A stretch of DNA of 64,000 nt. It comes from Streptomyces sannanensis (GTDB taxonomy: Bacteria > Actinomycetota > Actinomycetes > Streptomycetales > Streptomycetaceae). The position numbers and the translations under genes were made by a program. This document shows positions 36,878 through 47,400 of this stretch, in pieces. A model generated the notes under the pieces. That model saw only the letters and a list, made by a program, of their open reading frames with translations, made no database searches and was not told the DNA's origin. The stretch spans positions 4,340,001 through 4,404,000 of the forward strand of contig NZ_BAAAYL010000001.1 of assembly GCF_039536205.1 (NCBI RefSeq). The letters run 5' to 3'. Within the stretch, counting starts at the first letter, position 1. Each line of letters starts with the position of its first letter.

Positions 36878-37895
36878 TCGAGCCGCCCGGTATCCGCCGT
36901 CATCTGGCAGGTGCGTAATCAACGTCATATCCCGACCCCATGAATTCAATTCCGGTGACCTCTTCATCAATCTTGAGGAGACCATCGGTGCACGCCTGAT
37001 GCTGAAATGCGAGGGATTCAACTTCGCGGGTTCGATCAAGCTGAAGGCCGCACGGTCCATGGTCGACGACGCCGAGCGGACCGGCCTGGTGGGACCCGGT
37101 TCCACTCTGGTGGAGAGTTCGTCCGGCAATCTCGGTGTCGCCCTGAGCCTGATCGCCGCCAGCCGCGGATACGGGTTCATCTGTGTCACGGATTCGCGGT
37201 GCACGCTGGGCGCCCGTCAGATGATGCAGGCCCTGGGCGGGCAGGTGCATGTCGTCACCACACCCGATCCGGTACACGGGCTGCTCGGCGCCCGCATCCG
37301 CCATGTACAGGAGCTGTGCGCGTCCCGCAGCGACGTCCACTGGCTCAACCAGTATGACAACGCGGCCAATTGGCGGGCCCACTACCAGTGGACCGGGCCC
37401 GAGATCCTCTCGGCCTTCCCCGGTCTCTCGGTGCTCTTCGTGGGGGCCGGCACCACCGGCACGCTGATGGGCTGCGCACGGTACTTCAGGGAGTACCGCC
37501 CGTCCGTTCGGATCGTGGCCGTGGACGTCGTCGGATCCGTCACCTTCGGCGGGCCTTCCGGCAGCCGGATGGTCCCCGGGCTGGGCACCGGCGTGCGGCC
37601 AGGGCTGCTGGACGAGTCCTTTGTGGACGACGTGGTCATGGTGGCCGAACCGGACACGATCCGCGCCTGCCGTCTGATGGCCCGGAGCGGCTTCCTGTTC
37701 GGTGGCTCCACGGGAACCGTCGTCGGCGGTGCCGTCTCCTGGCTCACCCGGCACCCGCTCGATCCCTCGGCCGTCGCGGTGGCGATCTCCCCCGACCTCG
37801 GTGACCGGTACCTGGACACCGTCTACCAGGACCAGTGGGTGACCGACATCTACGGACCCACCGTGCTGGAGGACGTGCCCACCGCTGCCGTCTGA
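36840..37895 (+). CDS. SbnA-like 2,3-diaminopropionate biosynthesis PLP enzyme
   Basis: Cysteine-synthase-fold PLP enzyme; in the Sbn pathway it joins O-phospho-L-serine and L-glutamate. PLP Lys in GFNFAGSIKLKAARSM, VESSSGNLGVALSLIAASRG, GAGTTGTLMGCARYFREYRP, FGGSTGTVVGGAVSWL. The start is uncertain. The coordinate given is the nearest in-frame GTG, but it lies inside the SARP repeats. Family-like sequence starts only at SRPHEFNSGDLF (about 36930), with no in-frame ATG, GTG or TTG between. ATC 36918 or ATA 36927 would be non-canonical candidates, and ATG 36816 is also open. First gene of the NRPS operon. Confidence 0.88.
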   Translation: MAGHPDVSAPCQDRAARYPPSSGRCVINVISRPHEFNSGDLFINLEETIGARLMLKCEGFNFAGSIKLKAARSMVDDAERTGLVGPGSTLVESSSGNLGVALSLIAASRGYGFICVTDSRCTLGARQMMQALGGQVHVVTTPDPVHGLLGARIRHVQELCASRSDVHWLNQYDNAANWRAHYQWTGPEILSAFPGLSVLFVGAGTTGTLMGCARYFREYRPSVRIVAVDVVGSVTFGGPSGSRMVPGLGTGVRPGLLDESFVDDVVMVAEPDTIRACRLMARSGFLFGGSTGTVVGGAVSWLTRHPLDPSAVAVAISPDLGDRYLDTVYQDQWVTDIYGPTVLEDVPTAAV

Positions 37896-37954
37896 TCCGT
37901 GGCCGCCTGTACGGCGCGCGGCGCACCATCCGTCCTCCCCAACCGGAGCTCGCC

Positions 37955-40900
37955 TTGACTTCACCCACCACCCTTCCCCTGACCGGCGCACAGACCGGTA
38001 TCTGGTACGACGAGCAGTTCTCCGAGGGCCGTCTCGCCTACCAGATGGCGGACTACCTGGACATCTCGGGGCCCCTCGACGAAGGGCTGCTGGTGCGGGC
38101 ACTGGAGATCGTCTTCCACGAGGCGGAGTGCGCGCGGGCGTGCTTCGACGAGGTGGACGGCAGGCCCGTGCAGCGGATCGAGCCCCTCGGCGAACTACCG
38201 CTCGACACCCTCGACCTCAGGGGCCACCCGGACCCGGTCGCCGAGGCGCGACGGCTGATGGACGAGGACCTGCGGCGGCCGTTCGAACTCCACGGCGGCC
38301 TGCTGCTGCGGATGATCCTCATCCGCATGTCGGCCGGGCGCTCGCTCCTTTACCTGGCCATGCACCACCTGCTCTCCGACGGCTACAGCCGGGTGGCGGT
38401 GTACCAGCGGCTCAGCGCGGTCTACGGCGCCCTGGTGGACAACGAGCCACTGCCCGGCCGCCCGTTGCCCCCGCTCGCCGTACTGCTGGAGGAGGAGGCC
38501 GCCTACCTGGACTCCCGTGCCGTCGAGAAGGACGGGGCCTTCTGGCAGCGCCATCTGGCGAACGCGTCGGGACCGTTCAGTCTGGCGTCGGGCGACCCCG
38601 TGCCGGGCACCGAGCTGCGCCGGCACACTCTCGAACTGGACGCCGAGGCCGCCGCGCCGTTGCGGGCCGCCGCCACGGCGGCCGGGGTGACCTGGCCGAC
38701 CTTCGTCATCGCGGCGGCCGCCGCCTACACCGCGAAGTGCACCGGGTCCCACGACGTCCTGCTCACCCTCCCGGTGACCGCCCGGCTGACGGCCAAGGCG
38801 CGCTCGGTACCGGGAATGGTGGCCAACTACCTTCCTTTCCCGGCGCGTTCGGTGCCCGGGACCACGGTGGGCGAGCTGCTCGCCGATGTCTCGCGCACGC
38901 TGGCCCGGACGCTGCGCCACCAGCGCTACCCGGCCGACCGCATCCGGCGGCACATGGGACTGCGCAGTGACGACCGGCGGCCCTTCGGACCGTTCGTCAA
39001 CGTCCTCCCGCAGGAGCCCGAGTTGGAGCTCGGCCCGTGCCGGGCCCGGCTGTGCAATCTGTCCACCGGGATCGTCGACGACCTGATGATCACCGTCCTG
39101 GAGGGCTCGCACGGTGCCGTCGAACTGCACCTGAACGGCAATCCTGCGCTGTACCAGGACGAGGAGGCCGCCGCCCACCTGCACCGGTTCTCCGCCTTCC
39201 TGCGACGGCTGGGAGCGGCCGACCGGCGGCTGCCGCTCGGCCGGATCGGCCTGGTCACCGAGGACGAACAGACTCTCCTCGACCGCCTGGGCACCGGGCC
39301 GGTGCCGGACGCCGAGGGCGCGGAAGAGGTACCGGTGGCGGAGCGTGTGCGGCAGTGGGCCTCCGCCACGCCCGCCGCCACGGCCCTGCGTGACGACACC
39401 ACCGAGGTGTCCTACTCCGCCCTGGCCGTGTGGAGCGACACCGTCGCCCGCAGGCTGAAGGCCGCCGGAGTGGGCCCCGACACGCCGGTCGGCATCCTCG
39501 CCGAACCCGGCGCGCTGTTCACCGCCTCGGTGGTCGCCGTCCTCACCGCGGGCGCCGCCTGGGTCCCGCTGGACGTCCACGCCCCGCCGGCGAGAGCCGC
39601 CGCGCTGGCCCACGAGGCCGACCTGCGGCACCTGATCGCCGACCCCGAGCACGCGGAGCGGGCGGCGGCGATCGCCGCCGCGGCACCCGCGCGGGACGCG
39701 GCCTCCGCCCATGTGCACCCCTGCACGGCCGAAGGACTCACGGGCGGCGCGTGGCCGGTGGGCGACCTGGCCGCGGTGGCCGAACAGCCGGACGACCTGG
39801 CCTACGTCATCTTCACTTCCGGCTCCACGGGCAAGCCCAAGGGCGCGATGGTGCACCGCGCCGGCATGAACAACCACCTCGCCGCGAAGGTGGCGGACTT
39901 CGGACTGACCGCCGGTGACCGGCTGATCCACAACGCACCGGTCACCTTCGACGTATCCGTCTGGCAGATGCTTGCACCGCTGACGACCGGCGGGACCGTG
40001 CGTACCGTCTCGCGGGCCACCGCGGCGGACCCGGACGCGCTGATGGCCACCGTGGCCCGGGAGCGGATCACCGTCCTGGAGATCGTCCCCACCCTGCTGC
40101 GGGCCGCGCTCGACACCTGGGAACTCACCGGAACGGCGCCGGATCCCGGACCTCTCCGGCATCTCGTCGTCACCGGTGAGGCGCTTCCGGTCGACCTGTG
40201 CCACCGCTGGTGGAAGTTCTTCCCGGACATCCCGATCACCAACGCCTACGGTCCCACCGAGTGCTCCGACGACGTCACCCACGCCCGGCTGCAACCGGAC
40301 GTGCCCATCGGCACGACACGCACCCCCATCGGCGTCCCGCTGCGTGCCACCCGCCTCTACGTCCTCACCCCGGAGCTGCTGCCCGCACCGCCCGGTGTCC
40401 CGGGCGAGCTCTACGTGGCCGGCACCGGAGTGGGGCGCGGCTACCTCGGGCAGGCCGCCAGGACCGCCGCCACCTTCGTGGCCGACCCCTACGGTCCGCC
40501 CGGCACCCGGCTCTACCGCACCGGAGACCACGCGCGGTGGCGCCCCGACGGCATGCTCGAGTTCATCGAGCGCCTCGACCACCAGGTCAAGGTTCGCGGC
40601 CACCGCGTGGAACTCGGCGAGATCGAGGCCGTCCTGCGCACCCTGCCCGACGTCGCCGACGCCGCCGTGGTCGCCAGTACCGGCGAGAGCGGCCACACCC
40701 GCCTGACCGGCTTCCTCGTCGCGGACCCGGACAAAGTGCCCGCGATACGCACCGCCCTGGCCGGACTCCTCCCCGAGTACATGGTCCCGGGCCGGTTCGT
40801 CCCGCTGCCGGACTTCCCGCTCACGCCCCACGGCAAGGTGGACCGGGTGGCCCTGACGCGTGCCTCGAACGCCCCGCAGGCGGCCATCCCGCCCGACGTC

Positions 40901-43900
40901 ACGGCCGCCTCCCCGGTCGACGTCACGGCCGCCGTCCCGGCGCCGCCGGCCGGCACCGGCGTCCGCGAGGACATCCTGACTGCACTGTTCGAGGAGATCC
41001 TCGGTCTGCCCGAAGTGCGCGCCGACGAAAGCTTCTTCGCCCTGGGCGGAGACTCCATCACCGCCATCCAGCTCGTCAGCCGGGCCCGGACGCACGGCAT
41101 CGGACTCACCCCGCGCGACGTGTTCACCCACAGGACCCCGGCAGCCCTCGCCCAACGGGCCGTCGTCACCGGCGACGAGCCGCCTGCCGCGGACGACGGC
41201 ACCGGCGAGGTCGCGCCCACCCCGATCGTCGCGCAGTTCCACGAGGACCTGGCAGGCCTGCCCGACGCCGTCGCGCGCGAGTACAGCCAGTACGTCGTGG
41301 TGCGCGTCCCCGCCGAACTGGACGCGGACCGGCTCACCGTGATGCTCCAGGCGCTGCTCGACCGGCACGCCATGCTCAGGATGCGTACGGGCGAACCGGC
41401 GCCCGGAGTGCGGACCCTGCGGGTCGCCGAGCCGGGCTCGGTCGACGCCCGGGACCTGATCACCGCCGCGGACACGGACGACGGGACGGAAGAGACGACG
41501 GCGACGGCCGTCGAGGCCGCGCGCCGCCGCCTGCGGCCCGAGGACGGTGTGCTGCTGCAAGCCGTCCTGTCCCCCGGACGGCTGCTGCTGCTCGCCCACC
41601 ACACGGTGGTGGACGGCGTCTCCTGGCGGATCCTCGTCTCGGACCTGGAGGCCGCCTGGACGGCCGTACGGGCTGGACGGAAGCCGGACCCGGCACCCGT
41701 CCCCACCTCCTACCGGCGCTGGTCGACGATCCTGGCCGAACAGGCCCGCAGCCACCGCAGGCTGTCCGAACTGCCGTACTGGACCGCTCGCACGGCCGGC
41801 GTCCCGGCGTTCACCCCCCGGCCCCTGGACCCCGCCCGCGACACCTACGGACGGGCCGGCCGGCTGCGCCTGGAGCTGTCCGCCGAGGAGACCGCGGCCC
41901 TGCTGACCACGGTGCCCGCCGCCTTCCACGGGGAGATCAACGACGTCCTCCTCGGTGCCCTCGCCCTCACCCTGGCCGACCGGTGGCCCGCCGCGGAGCG
42001 GCAGGACGGAAGCGGCACGGCGGCGGACACCGCGCCCGGCCGTCGGGACGGTGCCGGCACACCCACCGCGGCAGCCGTGATCGAACTGGAGGGACACGGC
42101 CGGGAACAGATCGACGATCACGTCGATCTCTCCCGCACCGTCGGCTGGTTCACCACCGTCTTCCCGGCGCGGATCGACATCGGCGGCCTCGACCGGGACG
42201 AGGCGTGGCGAGGCGGGCCGGCGCTCGGCCGTGTCGTCAAGCGCGCCAAGGAACAGCTGCGCGCCGTCCCGGACCGGGGTATCGGTCACGGCATGCTGCG
42301 CCATCTCGACCCGCGCTCCGCCCGGCTGCTGGCGGCCGCCCCCGTCCCGCCGGTCGGCTTCAACTACCTGGGCCGTTTCCGGACCGGTGACACCGAGGCC
42401 TCTTGGGCGCTGGAGGGCGGCGGCACCGTGGTCGGCACCGGTGTCCACCCGGACATGCCGCTGCGCCACCCGCTGGCGGTGACCGCCGCCACCGAGGACC
42501 GGGGCGGCGCGCCACGCCTGGCCGCCGACTGGCTCTGGGCCGACGGCCTGTTCACCGAGGCGGAGGTCCGCGAGGTGGCCGAGGGCTGGTTCGTGGCCCT
42601 GCGCGCGCTGATCCGGCACTGTGCACGGCCGGGCGCGGGCGGGCTCACTCCCTCCGACGTGCCGCTGGTGACGCTGGACCAGGACGAGATCGACGCCGTG
42701 GAGTACGCGGCCGCCGGACAGGGCAACGGACCCGTCACCGACGTGCTGCCCCTGGTGGCCCTGCAGCGGGGCCTGATGCTCCAGTCCCGTTTCGACGACC
42801 GTGGCCCCGACCTGTACACGCTTCAGATCGCGGCCGACCTGTCCGGCCCGGTGGACGCCGGTCTGCTGGAGGACTGCCTCGCCGCCGTGCTCCGCAGGCA
42901 TCCCGTGCTGACCGCCGGCTTCGGCCTCTCGGAGCGAGGCGAGCCGATCGCCCTGCTGCACGGTGCGGTACGGGTTCCGCTGGTCCGCGTCGACCTGTCC
43001 GGGCACCGGGCGGAGGAGGCCGGGGCCGAACTCGACCGGATCGCGGCGGACGACAGGTGGCGCCGGTTCGACCTCTCCCGGCCTCCGCTGATGCGGTGGA
43101 CCCTGGTCCGGCTGGCCGACGACCGGTTCCGCCTGATCTGGACCCTGCACCACATCCTGGTCGACGGCTGGTCCATGCCGCTGCTGGTACGCGACCTGCT
43201 CGACTGCTACCGGCGAGGGGGACGCGACCCGTGGCCGTACGACGCGGTGCCCTTCCGCGCCTACCTGGACTGGCTGGCCGGGCAGGACCACGACGCCGCC
43301 CGGCGGCACTGGCACGCGGTGCTCGACGGCGTGCCGGGGCCGACGTACCTGTGGCCCGCGGCATCCGGCCGGGTGCCCACGGAGCCCGCGTCGCTGCCGC
43401 TGCACCTCACCGAGGCGGAGACCAAGACCCTCACCGCGTTCGCCGCGGCGCAGGACGTCACCGTGAACAGCCTGGTCCAGGCGGCCTGGGCGGTCCTGAT
43501 CGGTGAACTGACGCGACGCGACGACGTGTTGTTCGGCGCCGCGGTCTCCACCCGGCCCGCCGGACTACCCGGCGTCGAGTCGGTCGTCGGCCCGTTCCTC
43601 AACACGCTTCCGGTCCGCGTAGTACTCCGTCCCGACGAGTCCGTCGTGGCGTTCCTGCGGCGGCTCCAGGACGAGCAGACCCGGCTGCGGGAATTCGGGT
43701 ACGTGAGGCTCGGCGAGGCCATCGGCGGCAACCCGGCGCTGGTCGGCACCGGTGAGCCCTTCGACACGGCCCTGGTGTTCGAGAACTTCCCGATGGGCGA
43801 GGCAGCTCCGGACGGTCCCGGGCTGCGGGTCACCGCCGTCGCCGCCCGTGACGCCCGGCACTATCCGCTCAGCCTGGTCGTCCAGCCGGGGAGGCGGCTG

Positions 43901-44491
43901 GAGATCCGGTTCGACTACGCGCCGGACGTCCTCGGCCGGGAGGCGGCCGGTCTGGTCGCCACCCGGCTGCGCGCGCTGCTCATGGCGCAGGCGGCCGACC
44001 CCCTGGCGCCGATGGCCCGGCTGAGGGCGGGCGAGGAAGAGGCGGCGCGGCTCGCCGTGGCCCTGGGCATCACCCGCGCGCCGTCGGGGCCGGACGCCCG
44101 GGGCGAGGCGCCGGGCGCGGGCGGTGCGGACACGGCGCCGGCCCCGGACGCACCGTCTCGCGCCGCCGTCCCGGACCCCGTCCTGGAGAACCGGCTCCGC
44201 GCGCTCTTCGCCGAGACGCTCGGCCACGCGGCGGTGTCGGGCACCGACAACTTCTTCGCCCTCGGCGGTGACTCCATCACCGCGATCCACCTCGTCAGCC
44301 GCGCTCGGCAGCAGGGCATCGCCCTCAGCCCCCGCGACATCTTCGAGCACAGGACTCCGGCCGCCCTCGCCTCGCTGCCCGCCGCCGGCACCCTTCCCGA
44401 TGGCGCGGACGCCTCGCCGGCGCGGCCCCCCCTGCTGACGCTCGACGAGGACGAGATGGCCGAACTCGACACAGAGCTGGAGCCCCGATGA
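37955..44491 (+). CDS. NRPS 1: C-A-T-E-C-T, second module without A domain
   Basis: 2178 residues from TTG 37955, which has GGAG upstream. C1 (HHLLSDGYS, about 137) probably receives the ACP-borne starter. A1 (about 460-970; FTSGSTGKPKG) has pocket residues read by eye as D-V-W-T-V-T-A-D-D-K, close to diaminobutyrate-type codes and fitting diaminopropionate. T1 (LGGDSI, about 1032), E (HHTVVDG about 1215; GFNYLGRF), C2 (HHILVDGWS about 1732), then directly T2 (LGGDSI about 2103) with no A domain. T2 closely resembles T1 and is followed by PPLLTLDEDEMAELD, similar to the post-E linker VPLVTLDQDEIDAVE. Overlaps NRPS 2 by ATGA. Confidence 0.93.
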   Translation: MTSPTTLPLTGAQTGIWYDEQFSEGRLAYQMADYLDISGPLDEGLLVRALEIVFHEAECARACFDEVDGRPVQRIEPLGELPLDTLDLRGHPDPVAEARRLMDEDLRRPFELHGGLLLRMILIRMSAGRSLLYLAMHHLLSDGYSRVAVYQRLSAVYGALVDNEPLPGRPLPPLAVLLEEEAAYLDSRAVEKDGAFWQRHLANASGPFSLASGDPVPGTELRRHTLELDAEAAAPLRAAATAAGVTWPTFVIAAAAAYTAKCTGSHDVLLTLPVTARLTAKARSVPGMVANYLPFPARSVPGTTVGELLADVSRTLARTLRHQRYPADRIRRHMGLRSDDRRPFGPFVNVLPQEPELELGPCRARLCNLSTGIVDDLMITVLEGSHGAVELHLNGNPALYQDEEAAAHLHRFSAFLRRLGAADRRLPLGRIGLVTEDEQTLLDRLGTGPVPDAEGAEEVPVAERVRQWASATPAATALRDDTTEVSYSALAVWSDTVARRLKAAGVGPDTPVGILAEPGALFTASVVAVLTAGAAWVPLDVHAPPARAAALAHEADLRHLIADPEHAERAAAIAAAAPARDAASAHVHPCTAEGLTGGAWPVGDLAAVAEQPDDLAYVIFTSGSTGKPKGAMVHRAGMNNHLAAKVADFGLTAGDRLIHNAPVTFDVSVWQMLAPLTTGGTVRTVSRATAADPDALMATVARERITVLEIVPTLLRAALDTWELTGTAPDPGPLRHLVVTGEALPVDLCHRWWKFFPDIPITNAYGPTECSDDVTHARLQPDVPIGTTRTPIGVPLRATRLYVLTPELLPAPPGVPGELYVAGTGVGRGYLGQAARTAATFVADPYGPPGTRLYRTGDHARWRPDGMLEFIERLDHQVKVRGHRVELGEIEAVLRTLPDVADAAVVASTGESGHTRLTGFLVADPDKVPAIRTALAGLLPEYMVPGRFVPLPDFPLTPHGKVDRVALTRASNAPQAAIPPDVTAASPVDVTAAVPAPPAGTGVREDILTALFEEILGLPEVRADESFFALGGDSITAIQLVSRARTHGIGLTPRDVFTHRTPAALAQRAVVTGDEPPAADDGTGEVAPTPIVAQFHEDLAGLPDAVAREYSQYVVVRVPAELDADRLTVMLQALLDRHAMLRMRTGEPAPGVRTLRVAEPGSVDARDLITAADTDDGTEETTATAVEAARRRLRPEDGVLLQAVLSPGRLLLLAHHTVVDGVSWRILVSDLEAAWTAVRAGRKPDPAPVPTSYRRWSTILAEQARSHRRLSELPYWTARTAGVPAFTPRPLDPARDTYGRAGRLRLELSAEETAALLTTVPAAFHGEINDVLLGALALTLADRWPAAERQDGSGTAADTAPGRRDGAGTPTAAAVIELEGHGREQIDDHVDLSRTVGWFTTVFPARIDIGGLDRDEAWRGGPALGRVVKRAKEQLRAVPDRGIGHGMLRHLDPRSARLLAAAPVPPVGFNYLGRFRTGDTEASWALEGGGTVVGTGVHPDMPLRHPLAVTAATEDRGGAPRLAADWLWADGLFTEAEVREVAEGWFVALRALIRHCARPGAGGLTPSDVPLVTLDQDEIDAVEYAAAGQGNGPVTDVLPLVALQRGLMLQSRFDDRGPDLYTLQIAADLSGPVDAGLLEDCLAAVLRRHPVLTAGFGLSERGEPIALLHGAVRVPLVRVDLSGHRAEEAGAELDRIAADDRWRRFDLSRPPLMRWTLVRLADDRFRLIWTLHHILVDGWSMPLLVRDLLDCYRRGGRDPWPYDAVPFRAYLDWLAGQDHDAARRHWHAVLDGVPGPTYLWPAASGRVPTEPASLPLHLTEAETKTLTAFAAAQDVTVNSLVQAAWAVLIGELTRRDDVLFGAAVSTRPAGLPGVESVVGPFLNTLPVRVVLRPDESVVAFLRRLQDEQTRLREFGYVRLGEAIGGNPALVGTGEPFDTALVFENFPMGEAAPDGPGLRVTAVAARDARHYPLSLVVQPGRRLEIRFDYAPDVLGREAAGLVATRLRALLMAQAADPLAPMARLRAGEEEAARLAVALGITRAPSGPDARGEAPGAGGADTAPAPDAPSRAAVPDPVLENRLRALFAETLGHAAVSGTDNFFALGGDSITAIHLVSRARQQGIALSPRDIFEHRTPAALASLPAAGTLPDGADASPARPPLLTLDEDEMAELDTELEPR

Positions 44492-47400
44492 CTCCCGCCC
44501 CACGGAAACGAAGCACGAGCGAGTTCCTGCCGCTCACTCCGCTGCAGCACGGCTTCCTCGTCCACGCCGAGGCCGTGCCGGACGTGGACGTCCATGTCCT
44601 GCAGCTGGTGGCCGACCTGGCCGGCCCGCTGGATCCCGGGGCGCTGCGGGACGCGGCGGCCGGACTGACGGCACGTCATCCGAACCTGCGCGCCTGCTTC
44701 CGCATCCGCCGCTCGGGCGAGCCCGTACAGGTCCTGCCCGCGGCCGTTGCCGTGCCGTGGGAGGAGATCGATCTCACCGGGAAACCGGCCGCCGAGCGCT
44801 TCCGGCTCCTGGACCGGCTCACCGAGGAGGACCGCGTCCGGCCCTTTGACCTCGCCCGGCCGCCTCTGCTGCGCTGCACCCTCGTCCGGCTGCCGGACAG
44901 CCGCTTCCGGTTCCTGTTCACCGTTCACCACATCCTGGTGGACGGCTGGTCCATGCCGATCCTGCTCGACGAGCTCTTCGCCCTGTACGCCACCGGCGAG
45001 GCGCCCCGCCGCACGCCCCCACGGTTCGAGGAACACCTGGCCTGGCTGGCCCGGCAGGACCAGTCGGCCGCCTGCGACGCCTGGTCCACGGCACTGGCCG
45101 GGATCGCCGAGCCCACCGAGGTCGTGAAGCTCGCCGGCTCGCGGCCGGGGCGACTGCCCGACAAGGCCGTCGCGGTGCTGCCCGGGGCCGCCGCCGGGCG
45201 GCTGGCGGCCTGGGCCAGGAAGCACCGGCTGACCTCGGCCACCGTGGTCCAGGGCTGTTGGGGCTTGCTGATCGGTCAGCTGACCGGGCGCACCGACGTG
45301 GTGTTCGGCCTGGTGGACTCGGTGCGCGGCAGTGGCGTGCCCGGCGCGGAATCCATGGTCGGCATGCTCGCCAACACCGTCCCGGCCAGGCTGCGGCTGG
45401 ATCCGGGGCGCGCGCTGTTCGCCGTCCTGGAGGCGTTCCAGCAGGAGCAGGCCGCGCTGCTGCCGCACCGCCACCTGGGGCTGGCCGACATCCAGCGGGA
45501 ACTGGGCATCGGCCATCTCTTCGACACGGCTGTCATGTTCCAGAACTTCCCGGTCTCCGACCCCGGCGCACTCGCCGAAGCGACCGGTGTCGACCTGCTG
45601 GGCGCCGAGATACGCAACGCGACCGAATTCCCCCTCTCGCTGGTCGCCGTGCCCGGCCCGGACCAACTGGAGCTGACCCTCCAGTACCGGCCGGACCTCG
45701 TCCGCCCCGAGCGGGTCCGGGCTCTGCTGGCCCGCCTGGTCCGGCTTCTGGAGCGGATCGAGGAATACGCCGACGTCCCGCTGGCCGGCCTCGACCTGCT
45801 GTCGGCCGAGGAGCGCGACCAGGTCCTGGTGGCCCCCAACCGCACGGAACGCGAGGTCCCCGACGGCCTGCTGCCCCAGTGGCTGGCCGAGCGGGCCGCC
45901 GCGGACCCGGACCGTCCCGCCGTCGAGCACGGATCCACCGTCCTGACTGCGGGCGAGGTGGAGGCCCGCGCCAACCGGCTGGCCAGGCTCCTGCTGGCGC
46001 GGGGCGTGCGCCGCGGCGACCTGGTGGCCCTCCTGCTGGAACGCTCCGCCGACCTGGTCGTCGCCGCCCTGGCCGTGCTCAGGACCGGCGCCGCCTACGT
46101 GCCGCTCGACCCCGACCACCCGGCCGAGCGGACCGGCCGGGTCCTGGAGGACGCGGCCCCCGCCCTCCTTGTGGGCACCGAGGCGACGGTGGCGACCCTG
46201 ACCGGCGCCGCGAACGTGCTCGTCCTTGACCACCCGGACACCGAGGCCACACTGCGCGGCACGTCCGCGGCCGCCGTCGGCGACGCCGAACGAGGCAGTC
46301 CGCTCGACGCCGACTTGCCCGCCTACACGATCTTCACCTCGGGCTCGACCGGCCGTCCCAAGGGCGTGGTGGTGTCCCACGGCGGCCTGGCGAACCTGCT
46401 CTCCGACATGGAACAGCGGCTCTCCCTGGGACCCGAGGACAGATTCCTCGCCGTGACGACGTTCGGCTTCGACATCGCGATGGTCGAACTGTTCGTGCCG
46501 TTGCTCGCCGGCGCCGTGCTGGTGATCGCGGACCGCACGACGGTGCGTGACGCGCGTGCCCTGGCCCTGCTGGTCACGGACAGCGGCGCCACCATGATGC
46601 AGGCCACGCCGAGTCACTGGCAGGCGCTGCTCGAGGCGGACCCGGAAGCCCTGGCCGGGCTGCGGGTCCTCACCGGCGGCGAGGCCCTGCCGGAGCCGCT
46701 GGCCGGCGACCTGCTGCGCACGGTCCGCTCGGTCCTCAACCTCTACGGCCCGACCGAGACGACCATCTGGTCCACGGCCGCGCCGGTGACCGTGGCCACC
46801 GCCGGCGCCCCGCCGATCGGCCGACCGCTCGCCAACACCCGCGCCTACGTTCTGGACGCCATGTTGCGTCCGTTGCCGGTCGGCGTGACGGGCGAGCTCT
46901 ATCTTGCCGGGGACGGCCTGGCACACGGCTACCTCAACCGGCCCGGACTGACCGCCGAACGTTTCGTGGCCGACCTCTTCGGGCCGCCCGGCACCCGCAT
47001 GTACCGCACCGGGGACCTCGCCCACTGGGACGAGCACGGCCGACTGCACTGCCTGGGCAGGGTCGACCACCAGGTGAAGATACGCGGCCACCGCATCGAA
47101 CTCGGCGAGATCGAGGCCGCGCTGGGCGAGCAGCCGGAGATCGCGCGGGCCACGGTGGTCGCCCGGGACCTCGGCGCGGGCCCGGACGGCGCCGGCTCGG
47201 GGCGGCCGACGGACCTGCGGCTGGTCGCCTACCTGGTGCTCAGGGACGAACCGGTGGACGACACGGTGCTGCGCGAGCGGCTCGGTCGGGTCCTGGCGCC
47301 GTACATGATCCCCTCGCTCTTCGTACGGCTCGACGCGCTGCCGCTCAATCCGAGCGGCAAGGTGGACCGGGGCCGGCTGCCCGCACCCGGCCCCGACACC

